A DNA stretch of 64,000 bases. Source: Voacanga thouarsii (Eukaryota > Streptophyta > Magnoliopsida > Gentianales > Apocynaceae). Below the pieces are notes generated by a model. The model worked only from the letters and a program-made list of their open reading frames with translations. It ran no database searches and had not been told where the DNA came from. The stretch lies in NCBI GenBank assembly GCA_026120185.1, contig JANUWF010001052.1, positions 124,001 to 188,000 on the forward strand. The letters run 5' to 3'. Position numbers and translations under genes: made by a program. Positions 22,601 to 33,807 of this stretch are shown piece by piece (position 1 is the first letter of the stretch; each line of letters opens with the position of its first letter).

Positions 22601-23500
22601 AGAGAGCAATATCTATAGGGTTTTTCTTGGCCTGAAGTTCTGGACACTCCTTTTTCCAGTGTCTCTTTTGCCCGCACTTGAAACATTTGCCTTTGGTCTT
22701 GTTGGGCTTGTTCTTGGTTTGGGTTAGTTCGTTTTCCTTCTACTTCTTGAACTTTTGGGCTTGGACCCAGTTCTGGAAGAAAGAGTCCTAGCAATCATAT
22801 CTTGGACTGTGGCTTCATAACCTTCTCTGCCGCTTGGAGCTCTTTCATTAACTCGGTTAAACTCATATTTAACTTGTTCATATTATGATTTAACTTGAAC
22901 TGAGTAAAAGAGCCCGAAAGATATTCGAGAACCATGTCCACTTCTTGAACTTTTGGGCTTGGACCCAGTTCTGGAAGAAAGAGTCCAAGCAATCATATCC
23001 TTGGACTATGGCTTCATAACATTCTCTGCCGCTTGCCGCTTGGAGCTCTTTCATTAACTCGGTTAAACTCATATTTAACTTGTTCATATTATAATTTAAC
23101 TTGAACTGAGTAAAAGAGCCCGAAAGATATTCGAGAACCATGTCCACTTGCTCTCGGGGTCAATTACAGCCCCTAAGACTTCTGTTTTCTCGAAAGCAGC
23201 AATCATATTGAGCATATACTCTTTGACTAATGCTTCCTCAGCCATCTTAGTGTTGATGATCGTTCTAAGAGTCTCCTTCCTTACGAGCCGGCTCTTATTT
23301 GCGAACATCGTGGCTAGTGATTGGCTAACGTCGTATGCAGTGGCCATGTGCTCATGTTTAGATTGGAGTACATTAGACATGGAGGCCAACATGTAACATC
23401 AGCTATCTTGTTGGCCTTCTTTCATACTTTCTCAGCCTCTTGCTTCTCACGATGGAACTCTCTCTGATAACAGGACATGTGTCAAAAAGAACATACTTAT
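22601..23500 (-). pseudogene. copia-A gag remnant with internal tandem duplication
   Basis: The gag N-terminal part (23096-23392: MLASMSNVLQSKHEHMATAYDVSQSLATMFANKSRL) is homologous to copia-B gag but keeps one frame where copia-B is shifted. The CCHC knuckle (CFKCGQKRHWKKEC) is at about 22640-22692. Between them a segment of about 200 bp is present twice in tandem (22742-22939 and 22940-23145), giving repeated LFLPELGPSPKVQE and MNKLNMSLTELMKELQ peptides and disrupting the frame. Confidence 0.85.
22742..23145. repeat. Tandem duplication inside copia-A gag (198 + 206 bp)
   Basis: Both copies begin ACTTCTTGAACTTTTGGGC and end GAGAACCATGTCC, and they abut at 22939/22940. The second copy is 8 bp longer: one extra C in ATATCCTTGG, and seven bases from a local doubling of GCCGCTT. 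Other differences are single bases, so the duplication is relatively recent compared with the element. Confidence 0.9.
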
Positions 23501-25361
23501 ACTCCTCAACAGTGAGTATTATGTCCAAGTTTCTTTTTCAATCTACATAATTTGCGCCCGTTAGCTTATTCTCACGGAGAATAACGGTCAAATGACTAAA
23601 AAAACCTCCACCAACTATTTCTGAAAAATCAAAAATAAAAGAAAACTCAATTTGTGAAAAATAAAATAATTTGTGACTTTATCCTCATATTAAATCCGAT
23701 AATAGTTAACCCTATCACTATTATCTTTAATATGACTAATTTGGCTCTTAGAAAAACTGACATAGTTTCTTGGGAAGATTAACAGTTTCCTAAACTAAGT
23801 GTATTAACCACCACAAATTAATTTCCCTTCTAAATAATGATCTAGAAGATAACACCATCGTGGGATGACCATTTTTTCTCATTTCCTATAGACATTCTTC
23901 GCACTATAACCTCCAACGTGGGTTGGCCGATCATAACACGTGTCCTGTGTTATTAATTACATTCATCCATTAATTCTAGATCCTTATGGTATTCCCATCC
24001 TATACGGGTTCACTTCAAGGGTGACGCGAGGGGACCCACGATCTCTAATAAGGATCGTGATGAAAGTCGTAGGGCCATTAGAACCCCTCTCCCACTTAAT
24101 ATTTTAAACTAAGGGTTTTCTTGAAAAATATCCTTTGAAATTTCAATTAAGTTTTCTTTTAACTAAAAAATAAAATATCTAAATTTATAAAAATTTCTAT
24201 GTCAAGATTTATACTCTTTGAGAATTTTTTCATAGATTAATTTTGTTTAAGTTAATAAACTTAATAATTTCAATAATTTTCAATAAAACTTTTGAGAGAT
24301 TTTGATCTCAAGTTTAATTTGACAAAAATAATTTTTCTTGTTAAAATTGAATCAAAATGATTTTCTATTTTAATTCACAAAAATATCTAAATCCAAAATA
24401 TTTTTTATGTTAACGATAAAATCTTTTGAGAAAATAACCAAGAATTAATTTTTGTTCGAATTAAAATTAACCATTTAATTTAAGAAAAATATTTTTCTTT
24501 GTCAAGAATTCCCAAAGACTTTAGTCTTTGAAAAAACATACACATAGGGTACAAAAAGAAATAAGCATACTAGAAAATTGTAAACGTTTTCATATTTTTC
24601 TATTCTTTTAACTTAAATATCCAAATAATAAAATTAAACACATTAATTAATTAATCGTCTTGTTTAATCCTAAATTTCTTTTACTATTATTTTTCATATA
24701 AAATATTCAAAGAATATTAATTGTTACAATAAAAATAATTTTGCCTGGTATAAGATCAAGAACAAAAATAATAATAATTTTTTTTTATTTTGGGTCCAAT
24801 ACACCTGCCACACTGGATTATGGCCCATGAAAAAACCCATGAGCCACGATTCGGGCAGGTGCTCACGACCCAGCCCGCCAACAGCCCTGTTGCACTGTTA
24901 AAATTACTGACTGCGCCATTAGCAATTTGCAATTGAAAATTGTCAATTTGCTTCGTTGCGGAAGGCTTCCTCGTGCACTGTGAGAAGCTTTCCTCACTAG
25001 CTTATGTGGCTACGGCTCCAAGCCACGGCTCGGTCAGCTCCACACACATCTAGGGCTGGCAACTCGACTCATCTTCTCCTTCTTTTCCTGCGATTTTTCT
25101 TCAGCGATTTTTCATTCATTCTTCTCGTTCTTTCTTCCAGGCAGCATGAAAAATCATTTAACAAGCTCTTATACCCTTAAAAATAGTGGGTTTACATTTT
25201 TCATCTAAGAAAGCAGTAAATTACAGTGTTCCTATACTTCCACTCACGAAACTTACACAGAGATTATCCCATACTAGAAACACAAAGGTTCACAAAAAAC
25301 ATTCAAAACAAATATTTTCTTATTTTAGTTAAGCCTAACATACTTCCTACATTTGCCAAAC
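23501..25361 (-). other. copia-A untranslated leader
   Basis: Colinear with the copia-B leader (for example the shared blocks around 23760-24080 and 10000-10330), with no gene. As in copia-B, a less AT-rich stretch precedes the PBS (24790-25090). Confidence 0.7.
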
Positions 25362-25378
25362 CTGACTCTGATACCTCT
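25362..25378 (-). other. copia-A primer-binding site
   Basis: The minus strand reads AGAGGTATCAGAGTCAGG beside the LTR. It is one or two bases away from the TGGTATCAGAGC primer site of copia-B, consistent with decay. Confidence 0.75.
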
Positions 25379-26221
25379 TGAAGGACGAAATAGCAAAAAT
25401 GATGAAACCGAAAGCATGCTTACATAACGAAAAATTTTACCTCTATATTTGGATGACCTTGTTGGCACAATAGAAGATGTCTGTACCAAAATGCTTGAAA
25501 TTACTGGATCACGTCCTTGTAAACGTCGACTTCGTCTCATTTATGCAAAACTTTTGAACTTCCGAAATGATACCCTTTCCTTTGCCGGTGAAGGCTTACA
25601 TAATTGGGTTTGCTTCTTCCTTAGCCTGTGAAAACTTCACAGACTTCCTTTTTTCCCTTCTATTCTTCATATTGGTCTTGATTTTCTTTTCTCCGTTTCA
25701 TGCAAATCATTACCAAGAGAGACCAAGAGAGTCAAACAAAAAAGCTCATAATTTTTGTTATCTCTCATGCTAAACAATATGGGATCCATCCTATATTTTT
25801 TTAAAAATTTTATTTTACCCTTTCATTGGATCAGATAAAATTATTTACTCTTGACAGTGAACACTCATAAATAGTAAGTCTCAATTATTTATTTTTTGAG
25901 CTTCATTAAACAGTCCAATAAATAATTAATAAGCCCAAATAGACCAATATAAAATATCAGGTCTTTTTTCTAATTTATATCTAGATTAATTTTCTAATTA
26001 TTCAATCTGAGTCTTGAGCCCTGAATAATTAATTAACCAATTAAATTAGATAAAATATATATTCTCTCTCGGGCATTTTATTTTATTCTAGTCCAATAAT
26101 AAATTAGACTACTTAAATAAAATAAAATAAAATTCATAATTATCAAGACCAATTCTTTAACTCAAATCTGTCAGGACTTAAGAGCTATTTCGAGGACTAA
26201 CACTACAAAAAATACTAGCAA

Positions 26222-26475
26222 ATACGACGACACAAATAACGACGGCCGTAAAGCTGTCGTATTTGTGTATATTTAACGACGGTTAACGAGCCGTCGCAAA
26301 AGGTTTACTAATACGACGGTTTGGAAACAACCGTCGTATTATGCCGACAAAATATGACGGCTGAGCCATTCGTCGCAAAAAGTCGACGTAATACAACGGT
26401 TTTTTTCCAAACCGTCGTATTAGTAAACCTTTTGCGACGGTTTTCCTAGCAGTCGTATTTGGTTTTAATTAAAAT
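26222..26475. repeat. CACTA-2 left subterminal repeats, cluster 1
   Basis: Many copies of (A)ATACGACGG and CCGTCGTATT, often as close inverted pairs able to fold into hairpins. An example is AACGGTTT....AAACCGT near 26395-26425. A second cluster lies at 27245-27396. This is the probable TnpA-type binding region, by analogy with En/Spm. Confidence 0.85.
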
Positions 26476-26881
26476 TTGGTTTTTTTTGCAAATATCACGC
26501 TTTAACAACCATCGTATGAGTCAAATACACTATTTTTTATTACTATTTTATAAGTATTACTAAAAAAATGTGATAAAATAAAACAAATGACTTTCAAATT
26601 TAGTATAATTAAATTAACTTGTTTTAACTTTATAAATATATCTAACTAATACTTAGATAAGTAATCTTGTAAATAAATTTTAGTTTGCATCATATGAATT
26701 CAATTTTCTTATATTTGTATTAAAGATCGAGTTTAAATTTTATTTTGTTAGTTAATTATTGTATTGGTATGTTTTGTGTGTGTGTGTGTGTATACATATA
26801 TATGTATATATGTATGTGTGTGTGTATACTTTTATACATTATAACATGTGCTTATTAATTAATTAGTGAGTATTAGATTAA

Positions 26882-27126
26882 TATGTTCCTTCCATTCATC
26901 GACAAATAATTGTCCTAATTGTCTTTTTAATTTTTCTAAAAAATAATTGTCCGTTTTAAAAATATGTAGATTAATTGTATTTAATTATAATATTATTTCT
27001 AATTTTACTCTTAGCACAATCTTATAAGGAAGCAATGGACATTTTAATCATTTTTATATAATTTTACAATTCAATAAAATGCATAATTTTTACAATTAGG
27101 CCAATTATTGGTGAACGGATAGAGTA
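26882..27126. mobile_element. Stowaway-like MITE inside CACTA-2
   Basis: About 245 bp with TA at both edges and long imperfect terminal inverted repeats. The left arm has ATAATTGTCCTAATTG and the right arm, reverse complemented, has ATAATTGGCCTAATTG. Outer tips are TGTTCCTTCCATTC and ACTCTATCCGTTC. No coding capacity. It separates the two left subterminal clusters of CACTA-2. Confidence 0.75.
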
Positions 27127-27244
27127 TATATAATATGAAAAATTTTAATTACAAATATGCATGTGTGTGCATATATCTATGTAGTATATATAATATAATT
27201 AATATTATAGAATTAAATTTAATTTTTAATATTTTTTTTATCGG

Positions 27245-27396
27245 ATTAAATACGACGGTTAGTTAACCGTCGTATTAGGTTTAATTAATACGATGGTTTG
27301 TAAATAACCGTCGTATTAAATTGACCTAATACAACGGTTATTTCTTAACCGTCGTATGAAGTTCGTTTTATACAACGGCTTTAATAACCGTCGTAT
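27245..27396. repeat. CACTA-2 left subterminal repeats, cluster 2
   Basis: Five or so further ACGACGGTT / AACCGTCGTAT words, again as inverted pairs (for example TACGACGGTTAGTTAACCGT at 27251). They end directly before a GC- and CT-rich block. Confidence 0.85.
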
Positions 27397-30285
27397 ACCG
27401 ACTTCCTATTTCATCCCCTGGCTTTCCTTTCTTCTTCGTTGAGCTCCTTGTCGCCTGCGGTTTGCCTTATTCTGGTCGTCTTCTCCGGCAGCTCGTCTTA
27501 ATTGGCAGGTCTCTTTGCTTCGCGCTGTCCGGCAGTCGTCTTCTCCGGTCGTCTTCTCCGGCAGGGCAGGTTGTCTTTGTGTCGTTCAGCTCGTCTTCTC
27601 CTCATCTCAGTCGCAAGGGACCTTCAGATCTAACTGCTGCTTATCTATCAGAGCATCAAGGTGCATGTTCTTGCATTTGTTTTGGGAGTTTATGACAAAT
27701 AGAGCTTAATTTCACCTACATTGTCATCGTTATTTGAGATGAATTTGTGTTTGTTTAGAAAAGGCTTTCCTAGAATTTGTCGAAGATAGCAGAAAAATAC
27801 TCGAGAAAATAAGTTATATTTCCTGCTCTCTTGACAAAAGCAGTGTCGGGTGTCGGATGCTTTCTAGACAAAAGCAGTGAAGAATCCATTTTGTTGGAAG
27901 TTTAGCATTCACTATAAACCTTTAATTGAAGTGTTAGAATGTAAAGGAAACTAAGAGTGTATGGCCAAGAATCAGATTACGCAAAGTTAATGGAAGGCTG
28001 AAAAAGAAGCTGAATATATGTTGGTAAAGAAATGTTAAAATGGTATTGTTTCATGGTTTGCACAAATTGAATTGCTGTGGTTGCAGGGTATTTTGTTGAA
28101 ATAACTTAACAAAACCTTGCTTTGGGATGTTAAGAAAGCTTTAGGATGAATTTTGTGGGACTTTAGATGCACTGAAGTCAACAAAACAATACATAGATAG
28201 CAATTGTAAGCAATTGTGAAAGCATGAACATATTGTTGAATGGTGGTTGCTTGGACATGTTTAAAAGAGCTGAGGGGAAAGGCTGGCCAAAACTCTCTCA
28301 TTCAGATGTTAAAAAAGTCTTAGGGAAGGTTATACATAATAGTTTGTATAGGAAAATTTATAGAAACCACCTCTGTAAATTTGTGATCACAAATGGTGAC
28401 TGTTTTGTGCATTCCATATGTGGTGTCTGTTCACAGATTAAACTGTACAAAGTGGCAAGCAATTCTAAAGTTTTATAAACTTGAACTTGTAGATAAATTT
28501 CTTAGGAATATTTTGGGACAGATAGTACATACATTGGACCAGTACATAAGAATTTATGGAGTAAATATGGAACTCTGCCATTGTGTAGTTGCTGGAAATA
28601 TTGTTTTGCTCAATTGAAATATGCGAGAGCGAAAATTTTCTATTTCATTGCACTTTTGTCTTTAACCTCCCTCCCTGTTTCCCAAAACTCATGCCCTCTC
28701 TCCTTTTGTACCTCTTATATCTCTTCCCTATTTCAAATCAAATCTAGGATTTCTTTTTCTTTCCTTTATTTTTCTTTATGTGTCTTAGGTAGCATTTGTT
28801 GGACTGCTGAAATTTGAGGTTTGTTTTGAGGGACTATGTGGTATGACTTTTTTGAATTGTTGTTAAAGGCGTCAGTTTATACGTTTGCCTTTGTGGAATG
28901 AGTGTTTTTGTTTGGAATTTGTTATGTGCAAGTGTGTTTGGCAACTGCATGCATGGTGAATGCAAGTGCTAATTATGTAGAAAATGCAACTTAATTATGT
29001 GTTTTGGAAGAGGACCTAGTTGGATGAGTGGAGGTTTACTTGGAAATTTATTATAAACATGATTGAATGGTTGGATGGTTTTATGAGTTTTTTGGTGGTT
29101 GAATTACATAATTGCACATTTTGAGGTGGCCTAGTGCCTGGAAAATATTCATTTTATAGGGGAAACTCTGTCAAAATTTTTTCAATTTTTTTTTAAAGAA
29201 TCTGAATAAAATATTTTTATGAGACAATTTTTTACAAATAATTTTATTTTTTTAAGTAGATAATTTACTAAATGTCTGGTATGTTTATCTTGATTTTTTA
29301 AGTAGATTTTTTAAAGTATTTTTTAAGTAGCGTATTTGTTTAAAGGATTTTGGAGTTCCAAGATATCTTGATTAATTAAATATTTTATTTTCTCTCTTTT
29401 AGAAACTCTCAAGGAGTGTATTTATTTATTTTAACTACTACTAAAACTATGTTTATCATTTCCACTACTAAAAAGGAGAATGAACACTAATTTGATGGGG
29501 ATTGAATTCTTGACCTATTTCCATTTTATCATTTCCCTTCATTTCCATTTATTCTTGAATATGTTTATCATAACGAAACTTGTAGATCGACTGAAAATAT
29601 GGATAAATGAATAGGAAGATGGACCGATCGTGGATTGACTTACAAGACCTTAGCACTTCTGACCTTTGTTGCATGCATTCTATCAAATTATTTGAGGATC
29701 TAAAGAAGCTTCATATGGCTCTTAAATTCCATAGCTCATTGCTGAAATTAGGTGCATTCATGCTCACTTGCTTCACATCATGAATTGCTCTTGCAACTTT
29801 AAGAAAAAATGCCCATGCCTTTAAGAAAGTTTCTTTTTAGTATATAAATCATGGCTCTATTGATGTAGTTACAATAAATCTTTCATCAGAACATCTTTTA
29901 CAGCAGTAGTACTCTTCTTTATGTTGATGATAATCTAAAAAATATACCAAAGGGTTTAGTGTCCATGCAAAGTTTGTATAAAGAAGATTTTGGCTCTATT
30001 GACTTTTTTTCTTTTGAGGCAGAGGATTTTGGCGTTCCAAGATATCTTGATTAATTAAATATTTTATTTTCTCTCTTTTAAAAACTCTCAAGGAGTGTAT
30101 TTATTTGTTTTAACTACTACTAAAACTATGTTTATCATTTCCACTACTAAAAAGGAGAATGAACAGTAATTTGATGGGGATTGAATTCTTGACCTATTTC
30201 CATTTTATCATTTCCCTTATTTTCCATTCATTCTTGAATATGTTTATCGTAACGAAACTTGTAGATCGACTAAAAATATGGATAA
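27397..30285 (+). other. CACTA-2 5' region: likely promoter, non-coding first exon and intron
   Basis: 27400-27660 is strikingly less AT-rich and pyrimidine-rich, with GTCGTCTTCTCCGG repeated three times (27476, 27534 and 27549). It looks like a transcribed leader that could end at a donor near 27659 (AAG|GTGCATG). The rest is AT-rich and intron-like, with only short frames of no known type, plus the duplicated segment described next. Transcript data would be needed to fix the exon. Confidence 0.45.
29344..29649 (+). repeat. 306-bp direct duplication of the transposase start, copy 1
   Basis: This segment matches 30023-30328 at a constant offset of 679 bp with about 10 differences. It includes the start codon region of tnp2 (ATGAATAGGAAGATGGACCG) and stops at TACAAGACC, so copy 1 is a truncated extra start of the gene. 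Both copies also contain CACTACTAAAAAGG (29463 and 30142), which resembles the element's own right terminus. Confidence 0.92.
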
Positions 30286-30328
30286 ATGAATAGGAAGATG
30301 GACCGATCGTGGATTTACTTACAAGACC
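30023..30328 (+). repeat. 306-bp direct duplication of the transposase start, copy 2
   Basis: Second copy of the segment at 29344-29649, joined to the real coding sequence of tnp2. About 97 percent identical by eye. Confidence 0.92.
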
Positions 30329-33300
30329 GTTTGGGTGATGAATATAATAAAAGTTTGGATGCCTTTGTAGAATTTGCATTAAGACACAAACCTAATGGAT
30401 CCAAAATCCATTGTCCTTGTATGAAGTGCCAGAATAGGTATCTTTATAGTACAATCGATGTCAAACAGCATTGCCAAATGTGGGTTTCATGCGTTGGTAC
30501 AAAAAGTGGGTTTTTCATGGGGAAACATACTTATCTTTTTGCAATACACCTAGCAACATCCCTTCGACTGAAAATGAACATTTGGATGATATGGCTGGGA
30601 TGCTTCAAGAAATTGGTGGCATTAATGACTTGGATAATGCAACTGAAGAGCCTGATGATTTGAGAGAGATACATGAATTGTTGGGAGAGGCTAATATAGA
30701 ATTGTATCCTGGTTGTACTAAATTTTCTTCACTTTCATTCATTATGAGATTGTTACATTTAAAAGTCCTGAATGGGTGGTCAAACAAGTCAGTTGATATG
30801 CTACTTGAGCTTCTAACGGATGCTTTTAGTGAGATGGGAGTGAAAATTCCCAAGAATTACTATGAGGCTAGTAAGATAACGAATGTGTTAGGAATGGAAT
30901 GCAAAGTCTGGGATGTTTGTCCAAATAATTGCATAATATACAGGGGGGAAAATGAGGCCGCACAACTTTGTGAGGTATGCAATGCTCCGAGGTACAAGAA
31001 AGAGGGTAGTACAGTTGCATGCAAACGTGTAAGGTATTTTCTGTTGACTCCGAGATTGAAGCGATTGTTCATGTCTCGCAAAACTGCATCCCTTATGAGG
31101 TGGCATCACGAATGTCGCGTGAAAGATGGAGTCTACAGACACCCAGCTGATTCTAAGGCTTGGAGAAAGTTTGATGAGTTGCATTTGGAATTTGCAAGTG
31201 ATTGCCGAAATGTTAGACTTGGATTGGCTTCAGATGGATTTAGTCCGTTTTCAAATATGCACATACCACATAGTACTTGGCCAGTTGTTTTAATACCATA
31301 CAATTTGCCACCCTGGCTATGCATGAAGCAATCTTATTTTATTTTGTCAACTCTCATCGATGGCCCGAAGAGTCCAGGAAACAAAATTGACGTATTTTTA
31401 CAACCATTGATCGAGGAGTTGAAACAATTGTGGCTTGACGGTGTGCTTACTTATGATGCTGAGGCAAAAGAGATGTTCCGTCTGCGTGCAGCTATTATGT
31501 GGACCATAAGTGATTTTCCAGCGTATGGTAATCTCTCTGGCTATAGTGTTCATAACCAGCGAGCTTGTCCAATATGCGGTATCAACTGTTTATCTTACCG
31601 TTTGCCTAATGGTGGTAAATATTGCTTCTTATATCATCGTAGATTTCTTCAACCATCACATAAGCCCCGTAGGGACAAAGTTTCTTTCTATGGTGGAATG
31701 GAATTACGACAAGCACCAAAAAGGAGTACGGGAACAGAAATTTTGACACATCTTCAAGGTTGTTTAACAGAATATGTTGTAGATGATATGAGAATTAGAA
31801 TACAGACTGACTACGAATGGAAGTTTGGCATAAATTCTTATAATTGGAAGAAGAAGAATATTTTTTGGGAGTTGCCATATTGGGAGAGTAATTTGATGAG
31901 GCACAACTTGGACCCGATGCATATTGAGAAAAATTTTGCAGATAATCTGTTGTTTACAATATCGGGTGACAATACTTCTTCAAAAGATAACTTCAAAGCT
32001 CGTCAAGACTCGCAGGCAATGAATATTAGAAAGTCTTTACATCCAATATTAAAACCATCTGGAACTGGATACAGTTTGCCACCAGCTCCTTACACAATGA
32101 GTCGGTCGGAAGTTGAAGTTTTTTTGACAGTATTGAAGGAATTGAGAGTCCCCATGGCTATTGTTCTAATATTTCTCGACGGGTAAACATGCGGAGAAAG
32201 ACTTTAGGAGGCTTGAAGAGTCATGATTCCCACATTTTACTCCAGCAGTTAATCCCGTTAGCAGCCCGCACAACTTTGCCCAAGAATGTAGTGCAACTTT
32301 TGATTGAGATTGCTTCATGTTTTAGGCAGTTGTGTTCTAAAGTCAACAAAGAGAGGCATCTCGAGTATCTGTAAGATCGTTTCGCAGTTACACTCTGTCT
32401 TCTTGAAAAGACATTCATCCCTAGTTTTTTTGATATAATGGAACATTTACCGATACATTTGGCCGATGATGCATTATTAGCTGGTCTAGTTCAATGTCGA
32501 TGGATGTTTCCAGTTGAAAGATACTTGAAAACTCTCAAGTGTTACGTGCGCAATCGTGCTAGACCTGAAGGTTCGATAGCCAGTGGATATTTAATGGAAG
32601 AATGTATGACATTCGTGTCGAGATATTTAGATGATGTTGAGAGCAAAGAGAATAGGCCTCCACGATATGTTGATGATGACAACCCGATGGGTAAACCAGT
32701 TGGAAAAGGGATTGATGTAATATTTGATCGTTTAACATTGATGCAAGCACATTAGTGGGTTTTAGCCAACTCTGACATCCTTAAACCTTATAGAGAGTCA
32801 GTTTTCCTTTCAACCCATTGTCCTTCATTTTTTATGCTTTTTTCATTATAACTTCTAAAATTTGACGTGTGTTCTACTTGCAGTCTTCACATGTCTGTCA
32901 TAAATAGAGAGCATCCAAGATCTCGGTTACATGACAGACAACGTATTCATTCTCAAACGTTTCACAGTTGGCTCAGTCATTATGTAAGTAAAAACAAACA
33001 CAATATAGCAAGTTTTCCTCGACAATAATTAGTTGTTATAACGCTTATATTTATTATAGGTTGATGAGAATGAAGAATGCCCTGATATTCCTACTGAAGT
33101 TAAAAAGCTTGCAAATGGTCCTTTCAATCAAGGGTTGCGCTACAATGCATGCAACGTGAATGGCTTCCGATTTCGTACAATAACATATGAGGCTAACAAG
33201 TCAACCCAAAATTCTGGCGTCATGTGTAAAGCTGATACTACGAGTTATTCCAGTCCAAGAGATATGAATTCTGTAGCAGCTGGTGTCAACTACTATGGAG

Positions 33301-33722
33301 TGCTTACTGATATTATAAGGATCCGATATAGTAGTGAACTGAAATTTCTGTTATTCAAATGTGATTGGGTTGATATTCATCGAGGTGTTAGAGTTGACGA
33401 ACTAAAGTTTACTTTGGTGAATCTGGACCGTTTGTTGTACCGGGAAAATAAAGAGATGGATGAGCCATTCATACTAGCAAACCAAGCTGAACAAGTTTGG
33501 TTTTCTCGCTGTCCTAAAGAAAGATATTGGCATGTGGTAATGCCAATGATGAGAAGGGATAATTATGATGTGTATTCAAGGGACCATGATCTAGAAACTT
33601 TTCCTGTGCAGCAGTTAGATTCTCGTCCAGTTTCGCGCGAAGTAGATGCCGTATGGGTTAGAGATGGAATTTCTGGGGAGGAAGTAGATTTAGATGGAAG
33701 AAGAATACACCCTGCAATTTAA
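30286..33722 (+). pseudogene. tnp2: CACTA-2 transposase (tnp2/TnpD type), broken
   Basis: The start at 30286 gives MNRKMDRSWIYLQD and a CPCMKCQNR zinc-binding motif, i.e. the Transposase-associated N-terminal domain. The Transposase_21 core follows (30471-32150), with LIDGPKSPGNKIDVFLQPL, ISDFPAYGNLSGYS, HNQRACPICG and LDPMHIEKN. DUF4218 follows at 32189-32755 (SGLKSHD-type, MFPVERYLKTLK, RNRARPEGSIASGY). An intron precedes a C-terminal DUF4216 exon (33060-33722: NSGVMCKAD, VNYYGVLTDIIRIRY). Lesions: one-base deletions near 30470 and near 32153, and in-frame stops at 32372-32374 and 32753-32755. Family role: nuclear cut-and-paste transposase acting on CACTA ends. The domains are otherwise complete, so the inactivation is shallow. 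Confidence 0.9.
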
Positions 33723-33807
33723 ATGTACTTAAATCATTTAATCATGTACTAAATGTGTTGCAGTTGTTAAAATCTTTTACTCAATGTTAAATCTTTTTAT
33801 TTTGCAG

